The notes under the pieces: generated by a model
Databases searched by the model: none
The model's input: the letters and a program-made list of their open reading frames with translations, nothing else
What the model was told of the DNA's origin: nothing
Assembly: GCA_003223515.1 (NCBI GenBank)
Contig: QHVI01000024.1
Span: forward strand, 1-64,000
Length of the DNA stretch: 64,000 nucleotides
Direction: 5' to 3'
Source: Candidatus Angelobacter sp. Gp1-AA117
Lineage (GTDB): Bacteria > Acidobacteriota > Terriglobia > Terriglobales > Acidobacteriaceae
Made by a program: the position numbers and the translations under genes
Shown: piece after piece, positions 54,004 through 63,248 of the stretch
Numbering within the stretch: the first letter of the stretch is position 1
How the letters are laid out: each line of letters opens with the position of its first letter

Positions 54004-55452
54004 ATGCCTTTCCTGCGCCTTCGCACGCTTGTTCTAACCTTCATTTCATTGCTGGCGCTCTCTTGCGCTTACGCTCAGCAGGAAGTTACAACCAAGTCAG
54101 ACAAAGCTCGTGCCTTCTTTGAACAGGGCATGGCCAAAATGGAGACGCTGCACTGGGAAGAAGCGCTGGAGGAATGGCGGCACGCCACGCAGGCTGATCC
54201 GCAGTTTGCGCTGGCACATACTTTTCTCGCCATGCTGTCCCGCGATCCGGTAGAACAGGCGGCTGAACGCGAAGAAGCGCTCGCCAACCGCAAATTTGCC
54301 GGACCGGAAGAGCAGCTCATCGTCGACTGGATCGCGAATGCAGGGCAGAGTCACTGGATTCCCGCCATTCAGGCAATGAATGAGGCCATCTACCGCTATC
54401 CTGATGACAAGCACCTGGCATGGTTTGCCGGTTTGTGGCTGGAAAACCAGCGGCAGTCGGAGCGCGCCATATCGCTCTTCGAACGCGCCAATAAGATTGA
54501 TCCGAAATTTGCCGATCCTTTGAACCAGGCAGCGTACTGCTACGCCCGGCTCGGCAACTTCGATAAGGCATTTGACAACATGCAGCGCTACGCAGAGCTG
54601 CTTCCCAACGAAGCCAACCCGCAGGACTCTCTGGCAGAAATCTCGCGCATGGCCGGCAGGTTCGATGTGGCGCTCGAGCATTATCATCAGTCATTGAAAA
54701 TCGATCCGGGATTCATTGAGTCACAAGTTGGCCTGGGCGACACTTACGCGGTGATGGGAGAAGAGACAAAAGCCCGCGCCGAGTACGCCATTGCCATTCA
54801 GAAGGCGACCACCCGCGTGCAAAGCATCAATTTTGCCATGCAGTCGGCGGCCACGTACGCGCGCGAACAGGATTTCACCAAGGCCGACGCGGCCTTCACC
54901 GAAGTAGCCCAGCAGGCCCACAGAAAAGATTTAGGAGCGCTGGAAGCCGAAACCTGGCGCAGGATGTCCGTCTACCAGAAGAACAATGCGCGAGCCATGG
55001 AGTTGCTCAAGAAAGCAGAAGCCGCGCTTCATGAAAAACATGAGATGACGGCTGCAGCCCGTGACCAGGAACTGGCTACAATCCTGCGCACGCGCACAGG
55101 CCGTGCCATCCATGATGGCAGCATGTCTGCGGCCCTGAACTCATTAAAGCAGCTTCAGGAGCTGGCCGATACCAACAACAGCGGGCTGGTGCAGGCTGCT
55201 TATAACGGCGCCTGGGGAGCCGTTTTGCTTGCCCAGGGAAAATACGAAGAAGCCATTTCCCATCTGGAAGAAGATGAAGGCAGCCCATTCTCACTGCAGC
55301 GGCTGATCGTGGCTTACCAGAAAGCAGGATCAAAAGAGCTGGCCGGCCGCATGTCGCAAAGACTTTCCAATCTCTACGAGCCCACCATTGAACAGGCCAT
55401 TATTGTTCCAGAGTTCCGCAAGAGCCTGATTGCCATGAAAGATAAGAACTGA
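54004..55452 (+). CDS. Secreted TPR protein (paralogue of 50495-51988)
   Basis: 482 residues with a signal peptide (MPFLRLRTLVLTFISLLALSCAYA; a Cys at position 21 may be a lipobox variant). TPR-like pairs run throughout, e.g. AKMETLHWEEALEEWRHATQ, LNQAAYCYARLGNFDKAFDN and EAISHLEEDEGSPFSLQRLI. It is homologous to the minus-strand TPR gene in the same window. Short flanking gene: an S1/P1 nuclease lies between the paralogues. No catalytic domain is visible. A terminator follows at 55478. Confidence 0.85.
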   Translation: MPFLRLRTLVLTFISLLALSCAYAQQEVTTKSDKARAFFEQGMAKMETLHWEEALEEWRHATQADPQFALAHTFLAMLSRDPVEQAAEREEALANRKFAGPEEQLIVDWIANAGQSHWIPAIQAMNEAIYRYPDDKHLAWFAGLWLENQRQSERAISLFERANKIDPKFADPLNQAAYCYARLGNFDKAFDNMQRYAELLPNEANPQDSLAEISRMAGRFDVALEHYHQSLKIDPGFIESQVGLGDTYAVMGEETKARAEYAIAIQKATTRVQSINFAMQSAATYAREQDFTKADAAFTEVAQQAHRKDLGALEAETWRRMSVYQKNNARAMELLKKAEAALHEKHEMTAAARDQELATILRTRTGRAIHDGSMSAALNSLKQLQELADTNNSGLVQAAYNGAWGAVLLAQGKYEEAISHLEEDEGSPFSLQRLIVAYQKAGSKELAGRMSQRLSNLYEPTIEQAIIVPEFRKSLIAMKDKN

Positions 55453-55477
55453 GTTTCTTCCGGTTGCCTGCCACCAC

Positions 55478-55509
55478 GGTCCGCCAATTCCGGAGGCGGA
55501 CCGGCTTTT
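55478..55509 (+). terminator. Rho-independent terminator after TPR gene
   Basis: GGTCCGCC (55478-55485) pairs with GGCGGACC (55495-55502) and is followed by GGCTTTT. Confidence 0.8.
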
Positions 55510-55556
55510 CCTTGACTCCTTTGCGTCCTTTCCGCCCTTTGCATTATTAACGCGTT

Positions 55557-55688
55557 CGAATTCTTCTCTGCTTGCGACGAATTCTCCCGCGCAGCGAAGG
55601 ATGGGTGCGGTCCATAGGGAGCAATACACCGCCAAATTCATACATCAACCTACTTTTGTTACCTTTCGCGTCCTTTGCGTCCTCTGCA
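55557..55688 (+). repeat. About 130-bp dispersed repeat, family B copy 3
   Basis: Same landmarks as at 14593: TGCTTGCGACGAATTCTC, CCATAGGGAGCAA and ACACCGCCAAATTCA, ending GCGTCCTCTGCA. Intergenic. Confidence 0.75.
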
Positions 55689-55947
55689 CTACAGTTCGTC
55701 AAATTCTTCTCGACTCACGAAGATTTATCCCTCGCAGCCGAGCTGCGCCGCCGGTAGACCGGATTGAATAATCTGTGAGTTTGGCCGCAATGAAAAACCT
55801 GTGAGCCGCGCTTCCGCACGTCTCAGAGACGGTGCTGAGCACCGTCTCTACGGCAATCATTCCTTTACGCTTCTGAAAGAAACTCACAGGCCAGGGCGGC
55901 TGCGCTCCATAATGATTTTCGTTTTTGGTTGCGGCTCTGCTGTGTCT
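55689..55947. other. Gene-free stretch with repeat fragments
   Basis: It contains 'cgcagccgagctgcgccgccgg' and 'ccagggcggctgcgctccat', diverged relatives of the sequence that flanks the MITE-like elements at 9.1 and 16.9 kb. An inverted pair GACGGTGCTGAG / CTCAGCACCGTC-like sequence near 55829 can fold. No gene is apparent. Confidence 0.35.
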
Positions 55948-56712
55948 CTACTCTTGCAGGCTGAAGGCCGCCTTGATTCCTGCTACTTCGAAGATGTCGC
56001 CTTCTTTTAACTCATGCTGGCCGGAGACGTCTTCGCTGTTGACCTTGAGTTTCGATTTTTCGTCAGAAGGCGAAATGAAATATTTGTTGTCACGCCGGCT
56101 GATGAGCGCGGCCGTCTTAGGCTTAAAAAATCCCTTCAACCGGATGGTGGCCATGGCGGATCGGCCGATCATCGCCATCTTTCCGGTCAACACATAGCGC
56201 GGTTGATCCGTGCGTCCTTCCAGGATATTGAGCATGCCGACGCGTTCTTTGCCGCAGTCCGCATGACTGATGGGTTTTGAAAGCCCCAGCGGGCCTGAGG
56301 CTGCATTGGGCGTTGCCTTGGCTGCAATGATCTCCTGCGCTTTCTTAGTATCGAGCACCACGGTTTCGTCGAGCTTGGGCGCAGCGGGAACCTCGGCGAC
56401 CGGGGCGCCGGCAAAGGGCTTGAATCCTTCATCCTTGAACTGTACAAAGTGTTTGCCGATGGCGATCTGGTCCCCATCGCGCAGGGTGGCTTTACCGACG
56501 CGCTGGCCATTGACCCATGTGCCGTTCAGCGAGCCCAGGTCTTCGATGACGTAATGATCCTTCTCCCAGTAGATTTTTGCATGGCGGGCGGAGACGGCAA
56601 GATTATCGATCTGGAAAGAGTTATCCGGCATACGGCCAATGGTGAAGACTGCTGTGGTCAGATTGGCCTCCTGCAGGGTAGCCTTCTCAAACTTCAGATA
56701 GAGTTTTGCCAT
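55948..56712 (-). CDS. FHA-domain protein
   Basis: 254 residues from ATG 56712 (MAKLYLKFEKATLQEANLTT). The N-terminal FHA domain is complete: FTIGRMPDNSFQIDNLAVSARH with the phosphothreonine-binding Arg and Ser, then VIEDLGSLNGTWVNGQRVGK. A linker with DETVVLDTKK (possible phosphorylated Thr) leads to a second, diverged FHA-like domain (MIGRSAMATIRLKGFFKPKT...SRRDNKYFISP). FHA domains bind phosphothreonine. It overlaps the end of the PP2C-like phosphatase gene by 19 bp. Together they suggest a Ser/Thr phospho-signalling unit, with the kinase elsewhere. Confidence 0.92.
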   Translation of the reverse strand: MAKLYLKFEKATLQEANLTTAVFTIGRMPDNSFQIDNLAVSARHAKIYWEKDHYVIEDLGSLNGTWVNGQRVGKATLRDGDQIAIGKHFVQFKDEGFKPFAGAPVAEVPAAPKLDETVVLDTKKAQEIIAAKATPNAASGPLGLSKPISHADCGKERVGMLNILEGRTDQPRYVLTGKMAMIGRSAMATIRLKGFFKPKTAALISRRDNKYFISPSDEKSKLKVNSEDVSGQHELKEGDIFEVAGIKAAFSLQE

Positions 56713-57365
56713 TGTGGTCCTCCGGAGAACCAGCGCTGCGCTATCTTCTTGTACCACGGCTGCTCCATTATTTTAAGAAGCAGGCAGGTAATGTTATCGT
56801 CACCGCCCCGCCGGCGGGCCATCTGTATGAGCGCATCACATGCCATTTCCAGGGTTTCAGCCGAATTTACGATCTTGAGTATCTCCTCGTCCTTTGCATA
56901 CTTGGTCAGGCCATCCGAGGTCATCAGCACCACGTCACCGGCGAGCACCACCAGGTCTTCCACGTCCGGCTGCACCTCTTCTTCTGAACCGAGGGCGCGC
57001 AGAATAATGTGCTGGTTGGTGGAGCGCTCCGCCTCTTCGCGCGTAATGTATCCACGCCGCAACTGCTCCATGACCAGCGAATGGTCCTGGGTGAGTTGCT
57101 GAATCGACCCCTGGCGCACCAGGTAGATGCGGCTGTCACCCACATGTGCAATACAAAGCGCGTTGTCTTTCACCAGTGCTTCGCGGAAGTAATTCAGCAG
57201 CACATCCACGCCAATTTTGCTCGCGACCTCACCGGCAGCCTGTCCACCCATGCCATCACAAACCACAAAGATTCCATAACGCGCGTCATAGCCGAAGTTA
57301 TCTTCGTTGTTGGTGCGCACACAGCCTACATCAGTTTTTCCTGCTACCTCAACGGCTAGTGTCAT
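56694..57365 (-). CDS. PP2C-family phosphatase with apparent internal deletion
   Basis: 223 residues. PrpC/Stp-type PP2C motifs: GCVRTNNEDNFGYD, VVCDGMGGQAAGEVASK, CIAHVGDSRIYLVR, LTQDHSLVMEQLRRGYITRE, MTSDGLTKYAKDEEIL and GGDDNITCLLL. Between VLLNYFREA and LVKDNALCIAHVGD, relatives normally carry about 50 residues including the G-M-G-T-T strand. Here the junction is direct, so the protein is shorter than usual. Metal-binding Asp residues remain, so activity is possible but the central sheet is compromised. It overlaps the FHA gene by 19 bp and would reverse Ser/Thr kinase signalling. Confidence 0.85.
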   Translation of the reverse strand: MTLAVEVAGKTDVGCVRTNNEDNFGYDARYGIFVVCDGMGGQAAGEVASKIGVDVLLNYFREALVKDNALCIAHVGDSRIYLVRQGSIQQLTQDHSLVMEQLRRGYITREEAERSTNQHIILRALGSEEEVQPDVEDLVVLAGDVVLMTSDGLTKYAKDEEILKIVNSAETLEMACDALIQMARRRGGDDNITCLLLKIMEQPWYKKIAQRWFSGGPQWQNSI

Positions 57366-57518
57366 GTGGTTTGTCGCTACAGCCCATTATTTCAAACACA
57401 ACTCATGTAGCTTCCGGAACCGGAAGAAAGGTACTAGTGGGGGATTGTGGCGATTGTACTCAGAAGGTTCGCGCGTTGGCAATGGAAAAGCAGCCTCGCA
57501 GATATCTACTAAGCTGCT

Positions 57519-58508
57519 TCAGCCGCCAATATGAACCATGCTGCGGGAAGGCTTCTCGAAACCCGGCTCTCCGATATGGTGGCGGGCTTCTTTCTTGTCC
57601 ACGACTGAATGTATGTAGCCGGCCAGCTCAGTATCGCTTGCCCCTGCATTCAGGCGGGCAGCCAGATCGTGATCGAAGAGGGAAAAGAGGCAGGTGCGGA
57701 TTTTGCCGTCAGAGGTCAGACGGATGCGAGAGCAATGTCCGCAAAACGGGTGCGACACGGGAGCAATAATACCGATCTCGCCTAGACCATCATCAAAGGT
57801 GTAGCGCCGGGCGGTCTCACTCAGGCTGTTGGCAAGCTGGCGCACTGGACGAAAACTGTTCAGTGCTTCAAGAATCTCGTCCATGGCGACCACCACCACC
57901 GGAGACCATACCCGGTCTTCTTCCAGAGGCATGAACTCGATGAAGCGGACCACCACGCCTTCTTCCCGCGAGAAGCGCGCAAACTCAACGATCTGGTCTT
58001 CATTGAAGCCACGCAGCAGCACGCAGTTAACCTTTACCGGATCGAGTCCAGCGCGGCGGGCAGCGCGAATTCCAGCCAGCACGTTATCGAACCCGTTCGA
58101 CACCCGGGTAATCTTCGCGAACTTCACCGGATCAACAGCATCCATGCTGACAGTCACGCGCCGCAATCCGGCTTCTTTCAACGGCTGAGCCAGACCGGCA
58201 AGCAGGTGTCCATTGGTAGTGATGGCAAGATCGAGCGGCTCGCCCTCCAGGGTGCGCAGTTTCGACAATTCGCGGACGAACTCCACCACGCCTTTACGCA
58301 ACAGTGGCTCGCCGCCGGTGATGCGCACCTTCTCAATGCCAAGCTGCACAAAAACGCGCACGATGCGCTGGTAGTCGGCGATGGGAAGCTCGGAATAAAT
58401 CGCACCATCGTTGCCGGTGCGGCAATAAACACAGCGGTAGTTGCAGCGGTCGGTAATGCTGACCCGCAGGTCGGTAATGAAGCGGCCGTGTTTGTCGCGA
58501 AGGCGCAT
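57519..58508 (-). CDS. moaA: GTP 3',8-cyclase MoaA
   Basis: 329 residues from ATG 58508; the frame continues to 58691 without an SD or family match. The radical-SAM cluster motif CNYRCVYC (family C-x3-C-x2-C) is near residue 22, followed by KVRITGGEPLLRKGV, ITTNGHLL and RVTVSMDAVDP. The second 4Fe-4S cluster is held by FCGHCSRIRLTSDGKIRTCL. The C-terminal GG (MVHIGG) is the conserved double glycine used with MoaC. The enzyme starts molybdenum-cofactor synthesis from GTP. No other moa gene is nearby. Confidence 0.96.
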   Translation of the reverse strand: MRLRDKHGRFITDLRVSITDRCNYRCVYCRTGNDGAIYSELPIADYQRIVRVFVQLGIEKVRITGGEPLLRKGVVEFVRELSKLRTLEGEPLDLAITTNGHLLAGLAQPLKEAGLRRVTVSMDAVDPVKFAKITRVSNGFDNVLAGIRAARRAGLDPVKVNCVLLRGFNEDQIVEFARFSREEGVVVRFIEFMPLEEDRVWSPVVVVAMDEILEALNSFRPVRQLANSLSETARRYTFDDGLGEIGIIAPVSHPFCGHCSRIRLTSDGKIRTCLFSLFDHDLAARLNAGASDTELAGYIHSVVDKKEARHHIGEPGFEKPSRSMVHIGG

Positions 58509-59333
58509 GGTTGGATTTTCTGGATTGCAGAGAGACAAGAAGGAAGGAGCGGCAATTGCTGCCGTCGGTCCCTTTCCAAACACGGGAGGCCCAGGCGTTT
58601 CCGCGTGAACCCTTGTCCTTGCAATGTGAACTGCAAGGAGCCGCCGCAACAGCCAGGGTATACCCGAAGGCCGTTGCGGTCGAAACCTCAAGACTCATTA
58701 TAGACCTTTGGTCAAATCGCCTGCGTAACGTGGCAGAATGAACCGCAGCGCGACAGAGCCGCAACTAAACGGCAAAACCTTGGCAACACAGAGGAACAGA
58801 GTAAGCAGAGGAAAACGAAAGTCAAAATCCACCACGGAGGCACGGCAGACACGGAGAAGAGCCATAAGAGTTTTGAAATCTCAGTGCGGCAAATATCGTC
58901 CTCTTTGGCCAGGGAAAAGCTGGTTTCAGCAGAACTGAGGAAAAAATGAGGCCACTGAGAGGTGCCAAATTCTTTTCAGGCTACGAAAATTTGAAAGATA
59001 GCAAGGCAAAGGGCCGCTAAGAGGCAAGGTAAGTAGCCTGAAACGTTTCACGATGTGCCATCACTACATAAAAGGCAGGATTTCAAGGACGATGCTGGGG
59101 AAAATAATTGTCTTCGCCGTTCTCTCCCTCATGGCCTCCGCAGTCTGCGCGAGCGCTTCCACCGATATTGTTACTGTGGCTAACTTCCGCATTGCCGGTA
59201 TGATTTGCTTGATGTGGGCTGAGCCGCCGCCTTTGCCCGCGCAGGAGCTTCTTTGATCATCTGAATAGCAGACTTTTCCAGAAGTTTGGGATTACCTGAT
59301 ATATCTCTGAAGAGGAATAGAAAGGTGCCTCTC
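58509..59333. other. Gene-poor stretch with short repeats
   Basis: Near 58740-58860 lie 'aaccgcagcgcgacagagcc' and 'cacggaggcacggcagac' repeats related to the families above. A plus-strand frame at 59092-59256 (MLGKIIVFAVLSLMASAVCA...) begins like a signal peptide but stops after about 54 residues and is unsupported; it may be a relic. No RNA seen. Confidence 0.35.
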
Positions 59334-60424
59334 ATGCTGCAAAAATATGCAATGCAACTATTTATTGCCGTCCTTCTGCTGCACGTGGCTTCTTTTTCCT
59401 GCGTAGCCGGCAATGACATTGCCGACCTGGCCAGGAAAGCTGAAGCAGGAGACGCAAACGCCCCCAATTGCAGCTTTCGCAGGCCTATGAAAAAGGCAAT
59501 GGCGTAAAGCAGGACTATCAATCGGCATTTGAATGGTGCCGCAAAGCTGCTGAGCAAGGCAATGCAGAAGCGCAGAATGCCCTTGGCGTTATGTACAGTC
59601 TGGGCCGCGGAGTAGCGCAAAGCAAGGAAGAAGCATTCCTCTGGTACAAAAAAGCAGCGAAACAGAACATTGCCAAAGCAGATTATAACGTAGCCATCTC
59701 TTACTACAACGGAGATGGAGTGGGAAGCGATCTGGCGACAGCATACGCCTGGATGATGCTGGCACAGCGGAACGGCGATCCTGATGCAGAGCAGGCTATG
59801 TCACGAATTCGCAGTGAGTTTCAGGACAACGATATGGAACCGGCGAAGCTGCTTCTGGCAGACATGTATGACAAAGGAGATGACGTCCAGGCCGATTTTG
59901 CGAGTTCCATTGCCCTGTACCGGGAATTGGCCGGGACGGAAACAAAGGTAAATGATGGGACCACTGCCAGCGAAGCACAGTACATGCTGTGCCAACATTA
60001 CTTTGTCGGAAGAGGGGTGCCCCAGGACTACCCGAAAGCAAAATTATGGTGCAAAGCGGCTGCGGGGAACTACAAATACTTCGCCTTCGTGGTTCTGGCG
60101 AGAATGGCGGAGCAAGGGCTGGGAGGGCCAAAGGACCCGCAAGAAGCTGAAATCTGGTATCGCGATGCGGCCCTGATGGATGTTGCTGACGCGGTTCTGT
60201 ATCTGGGAAAGCTCAAATCGCAAAGCGGCAACCATAATGACGAAAAGGAAGCATACTTCTGGCTCTCTCTTGCCAGGCAAATGCAAATCAACGAAGCCGA
60301 TGCTCCGCTCCAACAAGTCAGCGCCCATCTCACTCCCAGGGAGATGGAATCTGAACGGAAAAAAGTGAAGAAGTGGAACAAAACCGATTCGGACAAGAGA
60401 TGGAAACAAGTAATGTTTCCGTGA
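59334..60424 (+). pseudogene. Sel1-repeat protein gene with a -1 frameshift in a C-run
   Basis: ATG 59334 (AAAGG about 9 nt upstream) begins a signal peptide MLQKYAMQLFIAVLLLHVA and ADLARKAEAGDANA. At the run CCCCC (59461-59465) the frame shifts, and the downstream frame continues QLQLSQAYEKGNGVKQDY with five or more Sel1 repeats (NALGVMYSLGRGVAQSKEEA, VAISYYNGDGVGSDLATAYA, MLCQHYFVGRGVPQDYPKAK). Adding one C would restore one continuous 364-residue secreted protein. As read, only a stub with signal peptide and a signal-less repeat protein could be made. It could be a sequencing error, a dead gene or a phase-variable tract. Sel1 proteins act as protein-interaction scaffolds. Confidence 0.85.
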
Positions 60425-60449
60425 GTTACATCAGTTGATTTGATGTGCT

Positions 60450-62165
60450 TCACATGCCATCATAATTCGGCCCGCCGCCGCCCTCGGGCGGCACCCAGGT
60501 GATGATCTCGTAGGGGTCCATGATGTCGCAGGTCTTGCAGTGGACACAGTTGGAAGGATTCAGGTGAATCTGCCTGCCGTGAGGCACATCTGCGGCCTCC
60601 ACCATCTCATACACATTCGCCGGACAGAAATTCTGGCAAGGGTTACCGAACTCCTGCACACAGCGGGTATTGCAGATGTTGGTGTCATGAATGACCAGGT
60701 GTGAAGGCTGGTCTTCTTCGTGCCTGGTGCCGGAATGATACAGATCGGTCAGCTTGTCGAAGGTGAGCTTGCCGTCTCCACGGGCTTGGCCCAGCATGTG
60801 CGCCCGCTTGCCGCCATCTTCAGGAAGCTGGTTGAGATGCTGCAAGCGCCGGTGTCCGGCGTGGGTGGTGTAGACCTCATGCAGCCCGCGTCCGCCGGTA
60901 ATCTGCTGTAAGGCGGTATGCAGCAGGCCGTGAACCAAGCCGTTCTCAAATCCCTGGTGGAAGTTGCGCACCTCGTACAGTTCATCGCGAATCCAGCTTG
61001 CGTCCACCCGGTCTTTGAATTGCTTCAGTTTTTCATCCGTGAAGTTGTTCTCCAGGAGGGCTTCGAAGGCGGTCTCCGCCGCCAGCATACCGCTCTTAAT
61101 GGCCAGGTGAATGCCTTTCAGGCGCTGCGAGTTCAGGAAGCCGGCAGAATCGCCGACGATCATCCATCCATTGCCACCCAGCGGAGGCATGGAATACCAG
61201 CCCCCATACGGCAACGACTTTGCGCCGTAGCGAATCATCTTCCCGCCGTCCAGCAGGTGCGCGATAAAAGGATGCTGCTTGAAATCCTGCAGGACGTGAT
61301 GCGGATCGAGACGCGGATCGGCATAATCGAGGCCAGTCACAAAGCCCATGGAAACAATGTTGTCTTTCGCACCGTAGATCCACGAACCGCCATATTCTTT
61401 TGTCGTAAGCGGCCAGCCCATGGTGTAGACAACCTGGCCTTTGCGGATGCGCCCCGACGGAACTTCCCAGAGCTCCTTTACTCCGACGCCATATACCTGC
61501 GGGTTACGGTGTTGATCGAGGTTGAACCGCCCTACAAGTTGCTTGGTCAGCGAGCCGCGCGTGCCCTCGGCAAGAATCGTGATCTTGGATTTCAATTCGT
61601 AACCGGGCTCGAAATTCGATTTCTGCTGGTTGTGCTTGTCTACGCCCTTATCGTCGGTGCGGACTCCCACGACCCTGTTCTCGTTAAAGAGCAATTCTGA
61701 TCCCGCAAAGCCGGTGAAGACAGTGATTCCCGCCTGCTCGACTTTTTCTCCCAGCCACTTCACGAAGCGATTGATAGAGATCACGAAATTGCCATGATCG
61801 CGCAGCGGCGGCGGCGTGATCGGCAAACGATATTCTTTTTTCTCGGTGAGGAAGTAAACGTCTTCGTGGGTGACCTCGGCCTCAATCGGGGCCTCGCTGC
61901 GCCAGCCGGGCAGGAGTTCGTCCATCGAGCGCGGATCGAGCAATGCACCCGAGAGGCAGTGCTGGCCTACTTCACGCGCTTTTTCCAGCAGATAGATGTT
62001 TTCTTTGCTGATCTGCGCGTCAGGATGGCGCTGGTTGTGCCTGTCAATAAGCTGTGAAAGCCGCAGCGCGCAGGCCATGCCTGACGGCCCGCCGCCGACG
62101 ATCACGACGTCAGCCTCCATCTGCGGGCGGTCGATTCCTTCGATGGGTTTACGGAAAATAAGCAT
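60450..62165 (-). CDS. Electron-transfer flavoprotein-ubiquinone oxidoreductase
   Basis: 571 residues from ATG 62165. The FAD Rossmann motif DVVIVGGGPSGMACALRLSQ is near residue 20. GGWYSMPPLGGNGWMIVGDSAG holds the second FAD-binding region. At the C-terminus the 4Fe-4S cluster is held by Cys in CVQEFGNPCQNFCPAN and CVHCKTCDIMDPYEIITW. This matches the ETF-QO/FixC-type dehydrogenase, which passes electrons from reduced ETF to the quinone pool at the membrane. It follows the ETF alpha gene on the same strand, in the expected order. Confidence 0.95.
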   Translation of the reverse strand: MLIFRKPIEGIDRPQMEADVVIVGGGPSGMACALRLSQLIDRHNQRHPDAQISKENIYLLEKAREVGQHCLSGALLDPRSMDELLPGWRSEAPIEAEVTHEDVYFLTEKKEYRLPITPPPLRDHGNFVISINRFVKWLGEKVEQAGITVFTGFAGSELLFNENRVVGVRTDDKGVDKHNQQKSNFEPGYELKSKITILAEGTRGSLTKQLVGRFNLDQHRNPQVYGVGVKELWEVPSGRIRKGQVVYTMGWPLTTKEYGGSWIYGAKDNIVSMGFVTGLDYADPRLDPHHVLQDFKQHPFIAHLLDGGKMIRYGAKSLPYGGWYSMPPLGGNGWMIVGDSAGFLNSQRLKGIHLAIKSGMLAAETAFEALLENNFTDEKLKQFKDRVDASWIRDELYEVRNFHQGFENGLVHGLLHTALQQITGGRGLHEVYTTHAGHRRLQHLNQLPEDGGKRAHMLGQARGDGKLTFDKLTDLYHSGTRHEEDQPSHLVIHDTNICNTRCVQEFGNPCQNFCPANVYEMVEAADVPHGRQIHLNPSNCVHCKTCDIMDPYEIITWVPPEGGGGPNYDGM

Positions 62166-62170
62166 CAGAA

Positions 62171-62253
62171 TTTGGTAATTGAGTAATTTGGTAAATGAAC
62201 GTCTTTGGGTGGACTTCAAATTACCCACTTACAAAATTACCCAATTACCCACT
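62171..62253. repeat. GGTAAAT-type repeat (copy 4)
   Basis: Left arm TTGGTAATTGAGTAATTTGG and right arm AAATTACCCACTTAC-AAATTACCCAATTACCC form an imperfect inverted repeat between the ETF alpha and ETF-QO genes. Confidence 0.65.
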
Positions 62254-62257
62254 TCGA

Positions 62258-63247
62258 TCATCCCTTGGCCTTTTTCACTTCTTCCGTGAGCGCCGGCACA
62301 ATATCAAACAGATTGCCCACCACACCATAATCGGCAATTTCAAAGATGGGCGCTTCAGCGTCTTTATTAATGGCAATGATGCTGCGTGAGCCTTTCATGC
62401 CCACGATGTGCTGAATCGCGCCGCTGATGCCCACCGCAAGATAGAGCTTGGGCGCAACCGTCTGCCCGGAGCTGCCGATCTGCCGATCCATGGGAAGCCA
62501 GCCCGAATCGCAGATAGGACGCGAGGCCGCAATCTCTCCGCCCAGCGCCTCCGCCAGTTGTTTTGCCAACTCGATGTGCTTCTGCTCTTTAATGCCCCGG
62601 CCCACAGATACGATGATTTCCGCCTGGGTGAGATCCACGGCCTGCTTGGCTTCTTTGAAAGGAGCTTCCGGCTTCGTGCGGACGGCACTCTCGGGGATAT
62701 CTACATTCACAGTTTCCACCGGAGCGGCTGAAGCGCCAGCCTCGGCTTTATCGCCACGGAAAGCCCCTGCCTGAAAAGTGGCGAAGTGCGGCGGCTCGCA
62801 GGCAAATGAGACATCCGCAGCGAACTTGCCCTGGAACATCTGGCGGGTGAAGAGCAGCTTGTCACCTTCTTTGCGGAAGGCAATGGCGTCACTGATCAGC
62901 GTGCGTCCCAACGCGGTAGTAAGTTGCGGAGCGAAATCGCGCACCTGATAGGTATGAGGCATGAGCACCAGCGCGGGCTTCTTCTGCTCAATGAATTGCT
63001 TGAGCGCCGCTACTACGCCATCCGGCGTGTACTCGGCCAGCCGGGGCGATTCAAGGGCGTAAACTTTTGCCACTCTCTTGCCCGCAACTTCGCCGGCAAT
63101 GCTCGAAATTCCGCTGCCGAAAACCGCCGCTTCGACAGTCCAGCCGGTTTCTGCGGCAATGGCCTGCGCGGCTGCCACTGTTTCCCAGGAGACGCGGTTC
63201 AGCTTGCCTTCGCGTTGTTCGACAACAACCAGGATTGTGTTTGCCAT
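62258..63247 (-). CDS. etfA: Electron transfer flavoprotein alpha subunit
   Basis: 329 residues. The N-terminal domain has VVVEQREGKLNRVSWETVAA, and the C-terminal FAD-binding domain has EIIVSVGRGIKEQKHIELAK, ASRPICDSGWLPMDRQIGSS, YLAVGISGAIQHIVGMKGSR and SIIAINKDAEAPIFEIADYG, the FAD-binding signature. ETF accepts electrons from acyl-CoA dehydrogenases and passes them to ETF-QO. The start lies 1 bp after the stop of the small membrane protein gene. Same operon as ETF beta and ETF-QO. Confidence 0.96.
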   Translation of the reverse strand: MANTILVVVEQREGKLNRVSWETVAAAQAIAAETGWTVEAAVFGSGISSIAGEVAGKRVAKVYALESPRLAEYTPDGVVAALKQFIEQKKPALVLMPHTYQVRDFAPQLTTALGRTLISDAIAFRKEGDKLLFTRQMFQGKFAADVSFACEPPHFATFQAGAFRGDKAEAGASAAPVETVNVDIPESAVRTKPEAPFKEAKQAVDLTQAEIIVSVGRGIKEQKHIELAKQLAEALGGEIAASRPICDSGWLPMDRQIGSSGQTVAPKLYLAVGISGAIQHIVGMKGSRSIIAINKDAEAPIFEIADYGVVGNLFDIVPALTEEVKKAKG

Positions 63248-63248
63248 T

